Shown here piece after piece: positions 1-52,190 of a DNA stretch of 64,000 nucleotides (the first letter of the stretch is position 1; every line of letters begins with the position of its first letter). This DNA comes from Leuctra nigra (Eukaryota > Arthropoda > Insecta > Plecoptera > Leuctridae). Under the pieces are notes generated by a model, which worked only from the letters and a program-made list of their open reading frames with translations, did no database searches and was not told the origin of the DNA. The position numbers and the translations under genes are program-made. Location: positions 21,421,705 through 21,485,704 of the forward strand of contig OW203769.1 of NCBI GenBank assembly GCA_934045905.1, in the 5' to 3' direction.

Positions 1-25
1 ATTTTGCTGCTTTTTGTAGACACTT

Positions 26-325
26 TTTGCGATACGATTGGAGACGAAATGGATAGACCAAATTATTTGAAATTTTAATCGTGATTAGATAAAAGACAAA
101 CTTAGGGTTATCCCTTGGTACATTTTTAATTTTTTGTTTCGTTAATTAGTAATAATTAGTGGATTTTTGGGGGAAAATTAGCTATTTTCTCGTCTCCCTG
201 GGCGCCGTATTAAATTAAATTTCAAAAATGTGCCAAGGGATAACCCTAAGTTTGTCTTTCATCTAATTATGATTAAAATTTGAGATCAATTGGTTTACGG
301 GTTTGGTCTCCAATCGTATCGCAAA
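26..325. repeat. Foldback element with ~100-bp inverted arms
   Basis: The left arm (26-128) and right arm (225-325) are imperfect reverse complements. Both contain the block AAGACAAACTTAGGGTTATC and the outer block TTTGCGATACGATTGGAGAC. The central ~95 bp is unrelated AT-rich DNA. This is the layout of a non-autonomous foldback/MITE. No clear target duplication was found, so the superfamily is unknown. Confidence 0.75.
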
Positions 326-1419
326 TTTCATCGTTTTGCTCGGTTTTGTTGAATAACCGGCGCCTTATTAACGATGCAATAAGCAAAAATTAAAAAGGGC
401 TACTAATATACAATCAGACTGATCATGTGAACATCCTGTAAAAGTTACACTCACTTATGAAACAATTTTTCTTTCTCAATTTTCTAAAACGGCCGAGCGC
501 TAGTATCACCTTAATGTGTATAATCTTGTGTAAATGTGCAACGATTTTCATAAGCTTTCAGAAATTACCCTCGATTGCCACAAAGTCTTGAAAAATGCAT
601 TTGAAATATCGATTTGTATGGAAGATAGATATTATACAAGTTTCAACATAACACCTCGTTTATCTCAGTTTCATCCGAATGTGACTTATAGCGTTCTTTC
701 CCTGTACCCTTCAAAGTTATCTCCAATGTTTACATTCTGTTTGCTTGCAATCATCAAGGAAGTCATTGAGTTCCTATCTGTTGATAATCATCTACACACT
801 CGAGTTCATCAAGATCGAGCAAGCCTGACAATCAGACGATAAGGTCAAATAGTTTGAGTTTTGACTGCACTTCGAGGATATTCGAGTTGGTTTCAGTCAA
901 CCAAGCAGCTGTCTGCTGACATTGAACGTAATTGTCATTCATTACTGCCGTTGCGAAACAATTTAATAACATCCATTCGTTGCGTTCATTCAGATAAAAA
1001 TGTTTCCAGCATTATTCAGGCTAGGGAATGTATCTCTGACTGTCATTATCATGTATTGATCAAATATGACAATAAATAAAACTAAAACTAAAACTTAAAC
1101 TACCTACATTCATTTCATTTCAACTAGATACAAAGAACTGTTCAAATAAAGATATACCAGAATCTAACATTATCTTATGTACAGTACAAAATAATTAGTA
1201 ACTATTTCAATTACTATCTTTTGTTGTATGATGAGTAAACGTTCTAATCAATTATCTGTCATGCATGTGCTTACTGCTTCTTAAATATTGTGGCTACATA
1301 CCAAATGTAAATGTGTAATATATTTTGGTGTTTCTGACTTTGTAAATACGATGTAAGTTGTGAACTTACAGCAATAAATACAAAATACAAATTATCTCAC
1401 GCAAAATAGTCACTAAAAG

Positions 1420-1815
1420 GCATAAGCGTCCGCAGGAATTCTGCCAAGGTCAAAATATAACAATTTATCCAGTGTCAAGGGGGTGTGTGTGGGACACAGC
1501 CCCGCCGGGCTTTTTTTGGTTTTTGGACACTTTAAAATCAATTTTGAGATGTTGTTTAAGTGTATTATGTTGAAAAATTCAATATTTTTTAAAATTTGAC
1601 ACTTGGGGGTGGTGGAGAGGAACCCCCCACTTTGCCCCGCAGGGAATTTGTTGTTTTTTTAGTCTATGTAATGAGTTCTAATTATTTTTTTGTTTACAAA
1701 ATAGAACTATTCGTAAAACACCACAAAAATTGATGTTTCCTGATATCCAGGGAGGGGGGGGGGGGGGGGGGGGCAAGCGCCCTCCCGTGCCCCCTCGTCC
1801 GTGGACGGCCATACT
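1420..1815. repeat. GC-rich dispersed element with G20 run
   Basis: The left end (near GCGTCCGCAGGAAT) resembles the reverse complement of the right end (near CGTCCGTGGACGG). A second, partly diverged copy lies inside 56606-57678 (about 56873-57247). Both hold the phrase CCCTGCGGGGC or CCCGCCGGGC next to a GTCCAAAAACCAAAAA stretch. A 20-nt G run sits at 1754-1773. Boundaries are approximate. Confidence 0.5.
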
Positions 1816-2525
1816 AAAAGTCTTATCATAATCCGCCCCCCCCCCCCCCCCTCCTTACTTTTTAAATATTAAAATCCCCAAAAGCGTCCTGCGGGGCATG
1901 ATGGGGTTGGTGGTTAGCTAACGTTTCATTGGAACTTAATGGTGGTTGGGGGGGGGGGGGGGGGGGAAGCAAAGTTTGATCTACAGCGCCGAAATATATT
2001 TACGGAACTGCGTGTGACAGGAAGGACAGCTGATGTTATCACAGAAGATAGTAACTCTGTGTGCATTTAATATCTCATCGATTTACCTTTAGATCTGACC
2101 TAACCTTGAAATTAAATGCACGTAACTATTTTCAGCTGACCTATATCAAACGTCAAGAAGGGCTTTACGTTTCATCCTGTTCTTATTTACTTATTTTATG
2201 ACATGCATTGTGCAGGGATTATTGTTTATTACTGCGTCGTAACACAGGTGACTTGCTAGTTTGTGTATGCACGTGGATGGAAACAATTAGCAACATTTAG
2301 TCGCATTTCAATCAAGCTACGCTTTAAAAAATGTAAATACTAAATACCTTTGTAACGTGCGTTTTATAAGAGCAAGGGTGACGTAAATTTTATATTTTTG
2401 CAATTAAAAATATAATTTTATAACTCCCCCTGAAAAAAAAATAAAAAAATAAAATGAGTTGCTTCTTGCCTTGCAAAGTTGCAACGTTGGCATGGGGGGG
2501 GGGGGAGGGTGGGGGGGGGGGGGGG
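1754..2525. repeat. Cluster of G/C homopolymer runs
   Basis: Runs are G20 (1754-1773), C16 (1836-1851), G19 (1948-1966), G12 (2494-2505) and G15 (2511-2525), separated by ordinary sequence. They could be parts of dispersed GC-rich elements, since similar runs occur at 5180-5430, 17888, 44770 and 45735 beside the same element words. Their exact lengths may be assembly-limited. Confidence 0.7.
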
Positions 2526-3171
2526 CAGCATTGATGCGTTTGTACCAGAATTGTACCGAATGGCACCTCCTTGCCTGTCCCATGGGCGCTCATGAACGTT
2601 GATTCGATTGCACAAAACCATGTAACAATGAATGGGGGTGAAAGGGCTATCATTGAATACACAATCCTTATCCGATTCAATGTTTACATTGCGCAACATT
2701 GTCACATCCAATTCAGACGTTTTTAGACCAACACAACAAATTCAAAACAGTCATCTACACAAATATGCACGTGAATAATTACTGGCCACTGGGTCTGGGG
2801 GCCGGCCCCCCAAGCGCGAGTTACTCTCGGGAAATATTTGAATTTCGTGAGTAGATTTTAAATAAAACGTGTTTCAGTATTTTGACATTAAGTAATTTCA
2901 TCAAAGTTCAAAATCAGTACAGATAATATGTGTATGTATTTAGGTATATTTACATTTTCGACAAAATAGTGTTCCAAAGAGGCATGCACAAAATATGCCC
3001 CCCCCCTAACCGCCCCCCCCCCCCAGCCCCCGGCCGTTTGGTCGCGCAAGTGGTCGCGCATCACGTGGAGGCAAGTAAAGTGACATGTTTTTCACCCGGC
3101 TAGTATTCACGCCGATCAGCTGTTATAACCTGCAAACAACGACGCTGTTAGCTGGCAGCTTGGTGCTGGTG

Positions 3172-3205
3172 TCAGTTCGGTTCGGAAAGCATTGTGCGTC
3201 GGTTG
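3172..3205 (+). promoter_or_regulatory. Candidate ABCC4 core promoter (Inr + DPE)
   Basis: An arthropod initiator TCAGTT at 3172-3177 places +1 at A3174. The pentamer GGTTG at 3201-3205 sits exactly at +28 to +32 and fits the DPE consensus RGWYV. No TATA box lies at -30. This predicts a 122-nt 5' leader before the ATG at 3296. The spacing match is direct observation; promoter use is inferred. Confidence 0.55.
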
Positions 3206-3295
3206 GGAGGGAAATAATCTCTCGTCTCATTGTTGCAACTTCTGTGCACGTGTGTGACGCAACAATGCAGTGTTGATCGTGGAAACAAGTGAACA

Positions 3296-44213
<40,918 letters not shown>

Positions 44214-44411
44214 GGAATATTAGTGAATGAAATTGTGTATTATAGAAATACTTATGTATCTCATACTGTTAATGTTTCATTCATTTTACCAGCTCAAATG
44301 GTCGATGAAAATTTGTACTTATTTTTTATCATTGAATCAAATTCATATTAAGATGAACGTCCTGTGAGTACTCTTGTAAACATTTTATACAGCTGCCTAA
44401 TTAGTTATACA

Positions 44412-44417
44412 AATAAA
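44412..44417 (+). terminator. ABCC4 candidate poly(A) signal
   Basis: AATAAA about 200 nt after the ABCC4 stop, in an AT-rich 3' leader with no earlier canonical signal seen. Confidence 0.5.
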
Positions 44418-45435
44418 TAATACAATTATTTGAAGCCCGGCTATCAATTCAGACAAATAATCCAGAACCTTATTAATTTCTTGGCATGGAGCACCAGTGT
44501 AAAGTCACACTACACAGTTCTCAGCTGCCGACAAATAAATGATTTTCAGACTCTTCACAGCTGGATATTCATTGGACAAAATCCATTTTGGTAGAAGGAA
44601 TATTTAGATGGATGGAACATCCTTTGATTTAAAGTGCAGAGCCGTAACGAGGGCCGGTCTAGGCAGTTCGGTGCCCTGTGCCAAGGTAACAAATGCCCCC
44701 CTCACACCACACTCATACTACATAAAATTCGTCGAATTTGGTTTGCTGACAATTCCAATAGCGGCGGCGGGGAGGGGGGGGGGTCCAGTATAATGCGGGT
44801 CCGGGGCGCACAGCCCTAGAATTGGATTTTGACGCCTCTTTAGCATATAAACATACGGATTGGAATTGGATTACAACAAACGAAAAATTATAGATTTAAA
44901 AACATACAGGATTCTAAAACTTTTATTTGAACATTTAACAAATTCTAAAACTCGCTTTAAGTTTTGAATGGTGTTAGACGGTTATTAATGAGTGCTTAAT
45001 TTTGGCGCCCCCTCTTTCCTGGCCCAGTATGCCTATCAAAATGAGATTTTTTATTTCGAAATTTTATTAATAATTGTCACAGCGCTGCTTTCATATGACA
45101 TTTTTGACTGACTGCACTAGGTTTGCACTGATTTTAATCTTGACGTAATGTCATAACCTGGTTTAGCCCTTTGTGTGTGTGGTGGAAGGGGCAACTCTAC
45201 CAAATATTTCAGAGCAATAAATGGTGCAATGAGTGCGCACCACTTCCCAGTCGAATACGAAAACATTGCCCTAGTGCAAGTGCACACAACCAATCAAACA
45301 CGCCAATATCACTCAATGCAAACCTAGTGCGGACCGTCGAAAACGCCATTAATGTAGTGCTTCGCGACCGAGGAGCCCTAAAGAAGGCAATGTTTACACT
45401 GAAGAGTATTTTCAACCCCCCCAAAAACTTTTATG

Positions 45436-45600
45436 CATAGGATGACCAAGAGAGAGGTGGATTGGAGATATTCAGGAGGTTGTAAATTGGAGTAAGTTGA
45501 AGGCTGAGAGACATTGGGAGGACAGAACAAGGTGGAGTTTGTTGACCAAGTGGAAGTGGAGGAAGAAGATGAGGAGACGCAAGGTTTTCAGGAGCCCTGC
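45436..45600 (+). pseudogene. LINE reverse-transcriptase C-terminal fragment
   Basis: One frame reads PRERWIGDIQEVVNWSKLKA, then ERHWEDRTRWSLLTKWKWR. This fits the Arg/Trp-rich tail (GRPRxRWxDDI...DRxxW) that ends many non-LTR retrotransposon RT proteins. The rest of the element is absent. Confidence 0.5.
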
Positions 45601-46006
45601 AGCCCTAGTGTTGATGGAAACACCCCAAATGTGATGGATCCAGCAGATGGATTATTATTATTATTCAAAATGCACCCTGCAGGGCATGCTGGGGTTGGTG
45701 GGTTACGTTTTTGGGGACGGTAAAGGAGTTGGGGGGGGGGGGGGGAGCACCAAAATTTAGACTTGCACCGGGCGCAGAAATGCCCAAGGGAAGGCATGGG
45801 ACGGCTCTTTGCCTGCTACAATAGTAAATTTGGTAGTTAATGACAGAGTAGCAAGCAGCCCTGGATGAAATTTTGTAATACTTGGCTTGGAGAGAGCAAA
45901 TAGGTAAGTAGGTACTTAATTAATTAGAATTTAAGATTTGATATAGAGAATAAAATTTAAAAAAAAACAATTGAAAGATCATAGTGTGAGTTTTCTTCCT
46001 GTTTAA

Positions 46007-46575
46007 AGGCCCATGCACAATTGACATAACCCGCAGCCGCAACCCGTAAGCGCAACTGCGTGAAAAGTTGAAACAATGCATACCAATGCAACCGCGCACA
46101 ATCGACATACCCGCAACACGCAACCCGCAGCCGTAGCCCGTAGCCCGCAAGACTTGACCAAGATTCAACAATTTTACGTAAGCTACGTAAGGCCACGCCC
46201 ACATTCTGACGGGCAGCCAATCAGAATGAGATAACAAAACCGGAAACGGAAATAGACAAATATCACAGGTTACAATCAAAGTCAAACTAGCTTCTACTTA
46301 CAACAGCATAACCTTACCCAGCCGTCAAAACTGTGTTGTCATTATTTTTCCTGGATTTTTCGTTCTTTTTTTGTTTATTTATGTCTGACGAAGAGGAAGC
46401 CGTGCCTTGCGAACAATGATGCCGTGATGTGTGCGTCATATTTTTTCACTCTATATGCTTTGGTTTCTTTGTTCCGTAACGTCTTGATTATGTCAATTGT
46501 GAACAGATAGTGATACGGGTTGCGTGGTGCGGTTGCGGGTTACGGCTGCGGGTTATGTCAATTGTGCATGGGCCT
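46007..46575. mobile_element. Harbinger-like foldback (569 bp)
   Basis: The ends AGGCCCATGCACAATTGACA and the reverse complement, with ~50-bp inverted arms rich in CCGCAACCCGTA, are flanked by TAA on both sides (46004-46006, 46576-46578). A 3-bp TAA duplication is typical of PIF/Harbinger. There is no transposase frame. Confidence 0.85.
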
Positions 46576-47480
46576 TAAGTCTATCATTTTGATTGGTTGG
46601 TATTTAAAAACACTTGCTAAATGCAAATCCACAGTCGCTTCAAGAAATTGAGATTTAGCTTTGTAATTAAACACCTATTAGTTATTCCTAGTTTTAAGCA
46701 TCCCTTGGTTCACGAAAAATAATATTATCAATTTTCCAGGCCAGTTGTTGCGACGTTGTTAATAAACAGCGAAAACAACGAACACAGCGAACAGCGAAAA
46801 CATGCAGCGGGCAAGGTGTTCATTAGCGATGTATCGAATTTTCGTGTTCATAATCTCAGCGCTTTACAGCAGTTAGGCTTGTGGTTCTAGCAACAAGCTA
46901 GATGAATGCAAAATGGCATCGTTTGTTTTTGATCTGTGTGTTAATGGTTTAAAATTTAAATGGTCAGTTATGCGTCGATGATGAAATGTCGATAAAGCCG
47001 AGAGGTAAATATATATTTCTCTAATATAATATGCCGTATTATTGCGTACTTTATTGTATTATTGCTTTGACGACGTCCATGTTTTAAAATCTTGCCGCCA
47101 CATTCATCTAGCAAAACTAAGCAGCGTTCATAAACTTAAGTGGGAATTTGAGGTAGCGGACGCCATTTTCTCGCTAGGTACATTTGCTACATGGATGGGT
47201 CGCCGAGTATAAGAACGCCGATGAGACCACCTACCCAATGGTGTTTCAGAAAAACTTCTCTAGTCCTAACGCAACGTGCTACCTGTGTTGAGAATGATAA
47301 GACGAATGAAGGTTCATAAACTCTGCACTGGTAGTAGTGTGGTGTGTTGTTGGGTTCTTTTTAATGTCTTGCTGCATTTCCAGCTCCATAAATTATATCG
47401 TATACCAAAACGCCAATGCCAAAGTAATATGAACAGTCATCGCATGATTGAAAGATGCGTATTATATTACAGTGAAAGAA

Positions 47481-47486
47481 TTTATT
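47481..47486 (-). terminator. RPL36A poly(A) signal
   Basis: AATAAA on the minus strand 32 nt after the stop codon, giving a very short 3' UTR as usual for ribosomal protein genes. Confidence 0.7.
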
Positions 47487-47517
47487 GGAAAGAAACAGTT
47501 ACATTAGAGCAATAAGC

Positions 47518-47832
47518 TTAGAACTGAATCATCTGACCCTTCCTCTTCTTATCACCACCCAGCTCGAAATGCTTACACCGCTTCAACGCAATCTGCTTAC
47601 GGATCTTGCACTCGGTACACTCCATTCGCAGGACAATCTTCTTCGTGGTCTTTGCCTTTTTCCTGAAGATCGGCTTAGTCTGACCGCCAAACCCTTGCTG
47701 TTTACGATCGTAACGACGTCGACCCTGCGACGCTTTCCTCTCCTTAGACTTCTTGTATTGCGTCACCTTGTGCAGCTTGTGTTTCTTGCACTTCTGACAG
47801 AAGGTCTTGCGCTGTTTGGGTACGTTCACCAT
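47518..47832 (-). CDS. RPL36A: 60S ribosomal protein eL42 (RPL36A/L44)
   Basis: A 104-aa protein of the large ribosomal subunit near the E site. It starts [20 protein letters not shown] and ends [13 protein letters not shown], matching insect RpL36A in length (vertebrates have 106). It has zinc-ribbon Cys12/Cys15 plus the later MECTEC and KRC cysteines, and the conserved GGQTKPIF with Pro54, the residue altered in cycloheximide-resistant yeasts. The whole CDS is in one exon whose acceptor (TTTCAG) is at 47849, 15 nt before the ATG. A 5' UTR exon ends at 48147 with donor CAC|GTAAGT. The frame is intact and an intron and poly(A) signal are present, so this is the gene and not a retrocopy. Confidence 0.95.
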   Translation of the reverse strand: MVNVPKQRKTFCQKCKKHKLHKVTQYKKSKERKASQGRRRYDRKQQGFGGQTKPIFRKKAKTTKKIVLRMECTECKIRKQIALKRCKHFELGGDKKRKGQMIQF

Positions 47833-48146
47833 TTTGATTGTCCAATTACTGAAACGAAAATAAATATATAATTAACACAACGTAAGCTATCTCGGTGGTA
47901 TTGAGCAGTGAAAAATGATTAGATATTGGAGTATTCGCTCAATGCAACAAGCAAGTCAGGTTAAACACGTGTAAGGTACGGCAAGCAACGAAGTGGCAAC
48001 GTCAATTTATGGATTAATATCACGATCCTCTCCAAGAAGTTTACTAAAATTAACATCTAGATTAAAATGTACTTTACATACACTATAACAAAATCTTCTT
48101 ATCATGAAATTACTTGTAAAATAAGGAATTATTAAAAATAACTTAC

Positions 48147-48240
48147 GTGATTTACAAAATGGAGACGGCAGCTATCCTTGACAAAGAACTCCGTAAAAGC
48201 TAGTTCAAAGATAAACCAACCGAACTAGGTGCAAAGAACA
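48147..48240 (-). other. RPL36A: RPL36A 5' UTR exon
   Basis: Non-coding first exon inferred from a strong donor (GTAAGT at 48146-48141 on the minus strand) paired with the acceptor at 47849. Pyrimidine-rich starts such as TTCTTTGC or ATCTTTGA at 48200-48240 are candidate TOP/TCT initiators; the exact 5' end is not determined. Confidence 0.6.
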
Positions 48241-48329
48241 TAATCTCAAATATATTCTGTACTTCCGGAAAAGGCGGGAATCAGCGGGAATCAACACTTT
48301 GCAAACTGCAAGTAGAAGTCAGAAGTAAA
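48240..48329. promoter_or_regulatory. Divergent RPL36A/RFC4 promoter with E2F-like sites
   Basis: The two genes are head to head with ~100 bp between transcript starts. On the + strand GGCGGGAA (48273-48280) and AGCGGGAA (48283-48290) match the E2F/DP core, and CTTCCGGAA (48262-48270) an ETS core. E2F control would suit RFC4, an S-phase gene. No TATA box is seen. Confidence 0.6.
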
Positions 48330-50814
48330 ATGCAGTCGTTTTTAAAGACTGGCAAACTTGTAAATACAAAGAGTTCTTTTGAAAGTAGAGAAAATAAAGG
48401 TGAAAGTTCTCAGAGTATCCAAAAGAAAACTCGTACACCATGGGTTGAAAAATAGTGAGTATTGTCCTTCTTAACCTCCAATGTAGGTAACTCTACTTCT
48501 TTCCTCCTGTCAACACTGATGTAGGTACCTACAGTGGTGGAGAGAAGACCGTGTTATTCTGCCTCTCTCCGACTCATAACATAAACATGTTTTGATATGG
48601 AGCAGAGAGAGATAACCAGCACAGCTACTTGTTTCCTTGCTTGTACACGTACATTTGGTCGCAGTTCATAAACTCTACAATTTGGTCGTTTTCAGCCGTC
48701 CTAAAACTGTAGATGATGTAGTGGAGCAGAGTGATGTCGTATCATTACTCCGCGAATGTTTAGCGGGAGGCGATTTACCAAATCTTTTATTCTACGGGCC
48801 TCCCGGTACTGGAAAAACGAGCACCATCCTGGCGGCTGCGAAACAACTCTTTGGAGACATTTATAAAGACAGGTGAATGTTGTTATTGGACAGTTCTAGA
48901 TTATACGACTTCAAGTTTCCGACTATACTATACCAAAAACGTTTTTCAGAATTCTGGAACTAAATGCATCAGATGAGCGTGGTATTCAAGTGATTCGAGA
49001 TAAAGTAAAACAATTCTCCCAGTTCCGTGCAAGTGGAATGCGACCGGAGTAAGTAACTACAGCAAATTAAATGCAATATTTATTTTGAAACGCAGACATA
49101 CAACAAAAGTGGCTATATTTCAGTGGCCGCCCATGTCCGTCCTTCAAGATTGTAATCTTGGATGAAGCGGACTCTATGACTCATGCAGCACAAGCGGCCT
49201 TGAGACGAACAATGGAGAAGGAAACAAAGTCGACAAGATTCTGCCTCGTCTGCAACTACGTCAGCCGGATTATTCAACCTTTGACCTCTCGATGCGCCAA
49301 GTTTCGATTCAAACCTTTAGGTAAAAATTGATTTATGCAAAAATAATCATAATTCTTTAGCATCTTCTCCATAAGTCTTTATTTCATAAAAACAGTGTTG
49401 CACCAATGGTTGCTCACTTTGGGTCCTTTTGTTGATGCTGCCACATGCTTCATGCTTTTGAGGTGTAGGCTGAAGCAGGTTGTTGAATGTTTTGGGTACA
49501 TACAAACAGACCAACAAGGACCTCTACGGAAGCAATTCACCTAGACGAGCAACAAATTGTAATTTTATTTTAAAATATTGCAGTTTTTTAACTGTTTTGA
49601 TTATGAATAATAGTTCTATAAGTTCTATCTTGCCTCAGCTGAAGCCAAAATCTTGGAACGGCTCGAACTGATCTGTCGTGAGGAGGGGGTTTCCTGCGAT
49701 GATGCAACACTCAAATGCCTGGTGGAGACCTCTGGTGGTGACATGCGGCGTGCAATCACGTGCCTTCAGTCATGCGCACGGCTCAAACCCAAGGACGAGT
49801 TCATTGCGCGCGAAGATGTGCTGGAGGTCACCGGGGTGAGGAACTCTTTTATTTACACTTAGTGAAACATTATTCCTAGAGTACTTCATTCGATAGCAAC
49901 GAACCAAGATGAGTGCCAAAGCATAGAAGTAAGGGCTATTGCTGATGAATTGTATTCTATACTTTTTCTTATTTTACTCGTTTCTCATATTTTTCACGAC
50001 TTTCGTATTTTGTGACCCTGTTCACTCATTTTCTATGTTTACTTTCTTGTTTTACTGACTCTTTCCGTTTCGTCTGGACCTTTGCCTTGTCGCATCTTGT
50101 TCTGTTCCGCCTCTGAAGTGTCAAGTGGAGACGCTCGCTGACCGCCACTTCTTTGCAGCTAGTGCCGGACGAGTACGTGAACGAGCTGCTTGCAGTGTCG
50201 CGTCTCAACGACTATCAGAAGCTGGTGGACTTCATTGACGACTTCATGCTGCAAGCTTACTCCGTGGGTCAGCTCATGGAGCAGCTGCACGACAACGTCG
50301 TTCTCAGCGACTTCCTCACCGACAAGCAGAAGGCGGTGATCTGCGACAGTCTGGCGGTGAGTCATTGTTACCAACACGACAATTGAGAACCTGTAGATTT
50401 ACTGCATTTTGTCTTCTCCATTTCTTTCTTACAAATACCTAAATATAATGAAAATAACTGCATTTAGGTATGATTTTTAATACTTGGTTTCATCTTATTG
50501 TCATAGGTCTGATTGGTTGATTTTTAGTTGCAGGTAAAACATAGAAATCTTAAAATTAATGCTAGGAAAATGTTCAGTTTATATTTCCTTTACAAAACTG
50601 CATTTTGGTTTTGGATTCTCACTTTTTATATTGTTTTGGTGGCAGCCAGCTGTCTACTCCACAACCAATCGAATCTTTTCGAAGTGTCTTGACTCTCCAT
50701 GCTCAGTCTCATGTTTCTCCACAGATGTGCAGTTTCCGCATCCTAGATGGCGCCAGCGAGTACATCCAGCTGCTCGACCTGGGATGTACGCTTCTCAAAG
50801 CCTGCCAGATGTAA
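48330..50814 (+). CDS. RFC4: Replication factor C subunit 4
   Basis: Small AAA+ subunit of the clamp loader that places PCNA on primed DNA in the nucleus. Exons: 48330-48454, 48696-48872, 48950-49048, 49124-49320, 49639-49835, 50159-50356, 50725-50814; phases close to 360 aa (human RFC4 is 363). N-terminus [10 protein letters not shown] resembles human MQAFLKG. Motifs: PWVEKYRPK, Walker [10 protein letters not shown] (76 on), [17 protein letters not shown], Walker B LDEADSMT (146 on) and the SRC arginine finger (189-191) in [14 protein letters not shown]. The C-terminal collar domain follows in exons 5-7. All introns are short, GT-AG, and free of large insertions. Expression is likely cell-cycle linked through the shared promoter. 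Confidence 0.96.
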
Positions 50815-51066
50815 AGACATGCCACATGGATGTCATGCACATCTGGGCTCTCTATCATTGCGACTTCTGCAATTGTCAAGCTAGATTGTCCGGCTAAAAA
50901 TGATATGAGAGAAATTACATTATTGTACTAAAACTTTTGATACTCCCTTTATGTTTACCTACAACTTTTGAAATCTCTGATGAATTCATGCATCATTCTA
51001 TTCCACTAGGTGTTAGTGTATTGGATGTAGGATTACCGTGTAAAGTACTTAGCTCAAGAATTCAAC

Positions 51067-51072
51067 AATAAA
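51067..51072 (+). terminator. RFC4 poly(A) signal
   Basis: AATAAA about 250 nt after the RFC4 stop, in front of an A-rich stretch. Confidence 0.6.
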
Positions 51073-51114
51073 GAATACATAAAAAATACAACACAATTAA
51101 GCTCGAACATTTAA

Positions 51115-51120
51115 TTTATT
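51115..51120 (-). terminator. Candidate MED12 poly(A) signal
   Basis: AATAAA on the minus strand, ~1.07 kb after the MED12 stop. Other TTTATT strings lie closer (for example near 51577), so the true end could be earlier. Confidence 0.4.
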
Positions 51121-52190
51121 GTTTTAATGTCCAACCCTTTGTTCATGATAGTGAACAGACTCGTACTGAACAGCGGAGCTCGTAAAAAAAATCGTGCAAT
51201 TTTGAGTATTAGTCACCTGGTTTAAAGTAAATGTACGAATGCAACTTTTCGAGCACGACTCTGTCCATTTTAACATCAAGAACTTACACTAAAATACATG
51301 GCAATAATAAATAAATATATAAAAATTAAACATTGATGCCTGCACTAAAGTAATGTAGAAAATCAATATTAAAGTAAATAAAATAATTGATATCTAACAG
51401 CTGTATCTACACAATATTCATAATGGGATAAATTCAACTGACGATAATTTTTTCGATCCTATGAGGAGACATGCACAAAAGAATTCAAGAATAAACTGTT
51501 GCAAATAGTTCAGACATCGAACTCAAAAAGAGATTGATTTTGTTTTGGAATGCAGGCATTTCTGACTGACTTGATATTTTATTTGTACACTAGGTTCACA
51601 ATTTACACACGACCTCTGAAAGTTTCACTAGGTATGCATATTTCCGTCGGTAATTACCTTGAATTAATCATTCACTGTAAGAATGTAAGAAACAATGTTT
51701 GCCTTGTGAACCCACATCACTTACTTGGCTGTAAGGCTGTTGATCGATAAGATTTAATACCTCAAAAAGTTTGACTTTCACAATTATTTATAACTGAGCC
51801 TCTGAAGACTCATGGCAATAAGAAAGGTGTCATTCACACCAGACATTGTCTTGTCATCAAATAACAATTTAACGAGATCTTTAAGCTTGCTCTATTAGCA
51901 CAATTAAGTTAATTTGTGTATTTAATATCCTCGTGTCGTGACAACTAATTTAGTTTGTCACCATTCAGAAGCATAAAAACTTATATTTTTGTAGAAGTTC
52001 GCTCACCATGAGCGCTAATTAATTGTAAAAGTAAAACTTTCGTAGGTTCAAATATCATTGACAAAACAGCCTTAAGCTGTGCTATTTTAAGTAACCACTG
52101 AACCAGCTGACCTTGTAAACACTCCCTCGGACACTATTCCTACCCAAGACCGCAACCATGTTTCAAAACGTCCGCGGCTGGACGATGTGT

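Larger units (their letters stand above)
1..3171. other. Upstream region without recognised gene
   Basis: No protein family is recognisable here. Two short open frames (534-842 and 861-1079, +) lie one after the other and end just before AATAAA-containing, A-rich sequence near 1073, so this could be the 3' end of an unseen upstream transcript, but their translations match nothing I know. The rest is repeat: a foldback at 26-325, a GC-rich element at about 1420-1815, and several G or C homopolymers between 1754 and 2525. The ABCC4 promoter begins at the right edge. Confidence 0.5.
44214..47480. other. Intergenic repeat-rich region
   Basis: No gene was recognised between the ABCC4 stop and RPL36A. 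It holds one GC-rich module (about 44765-44815), a LINE C-terminal fragment (45436-45600), a G-rich copy of the CCCTGCAGGGC family (45665-45760) and a Harbinger-like foldback (46007-46575). From 46580 to 47480 I see nothing beyond AT-rich DNA. Confidence 0.6.

Noticed and set aside
1754..1773. G-run as a functional quadruplex
   Set aside because: A single homopolymer may be an assembly or polymerase artefact, and many similar runs go with a dispersed element.
47518..47832. RPL36A as a processed pseudogene
   Set aside because: Intact frame, consensus 5' intron sites, own promoter region and nearby poly(A) signal support a functional gene.
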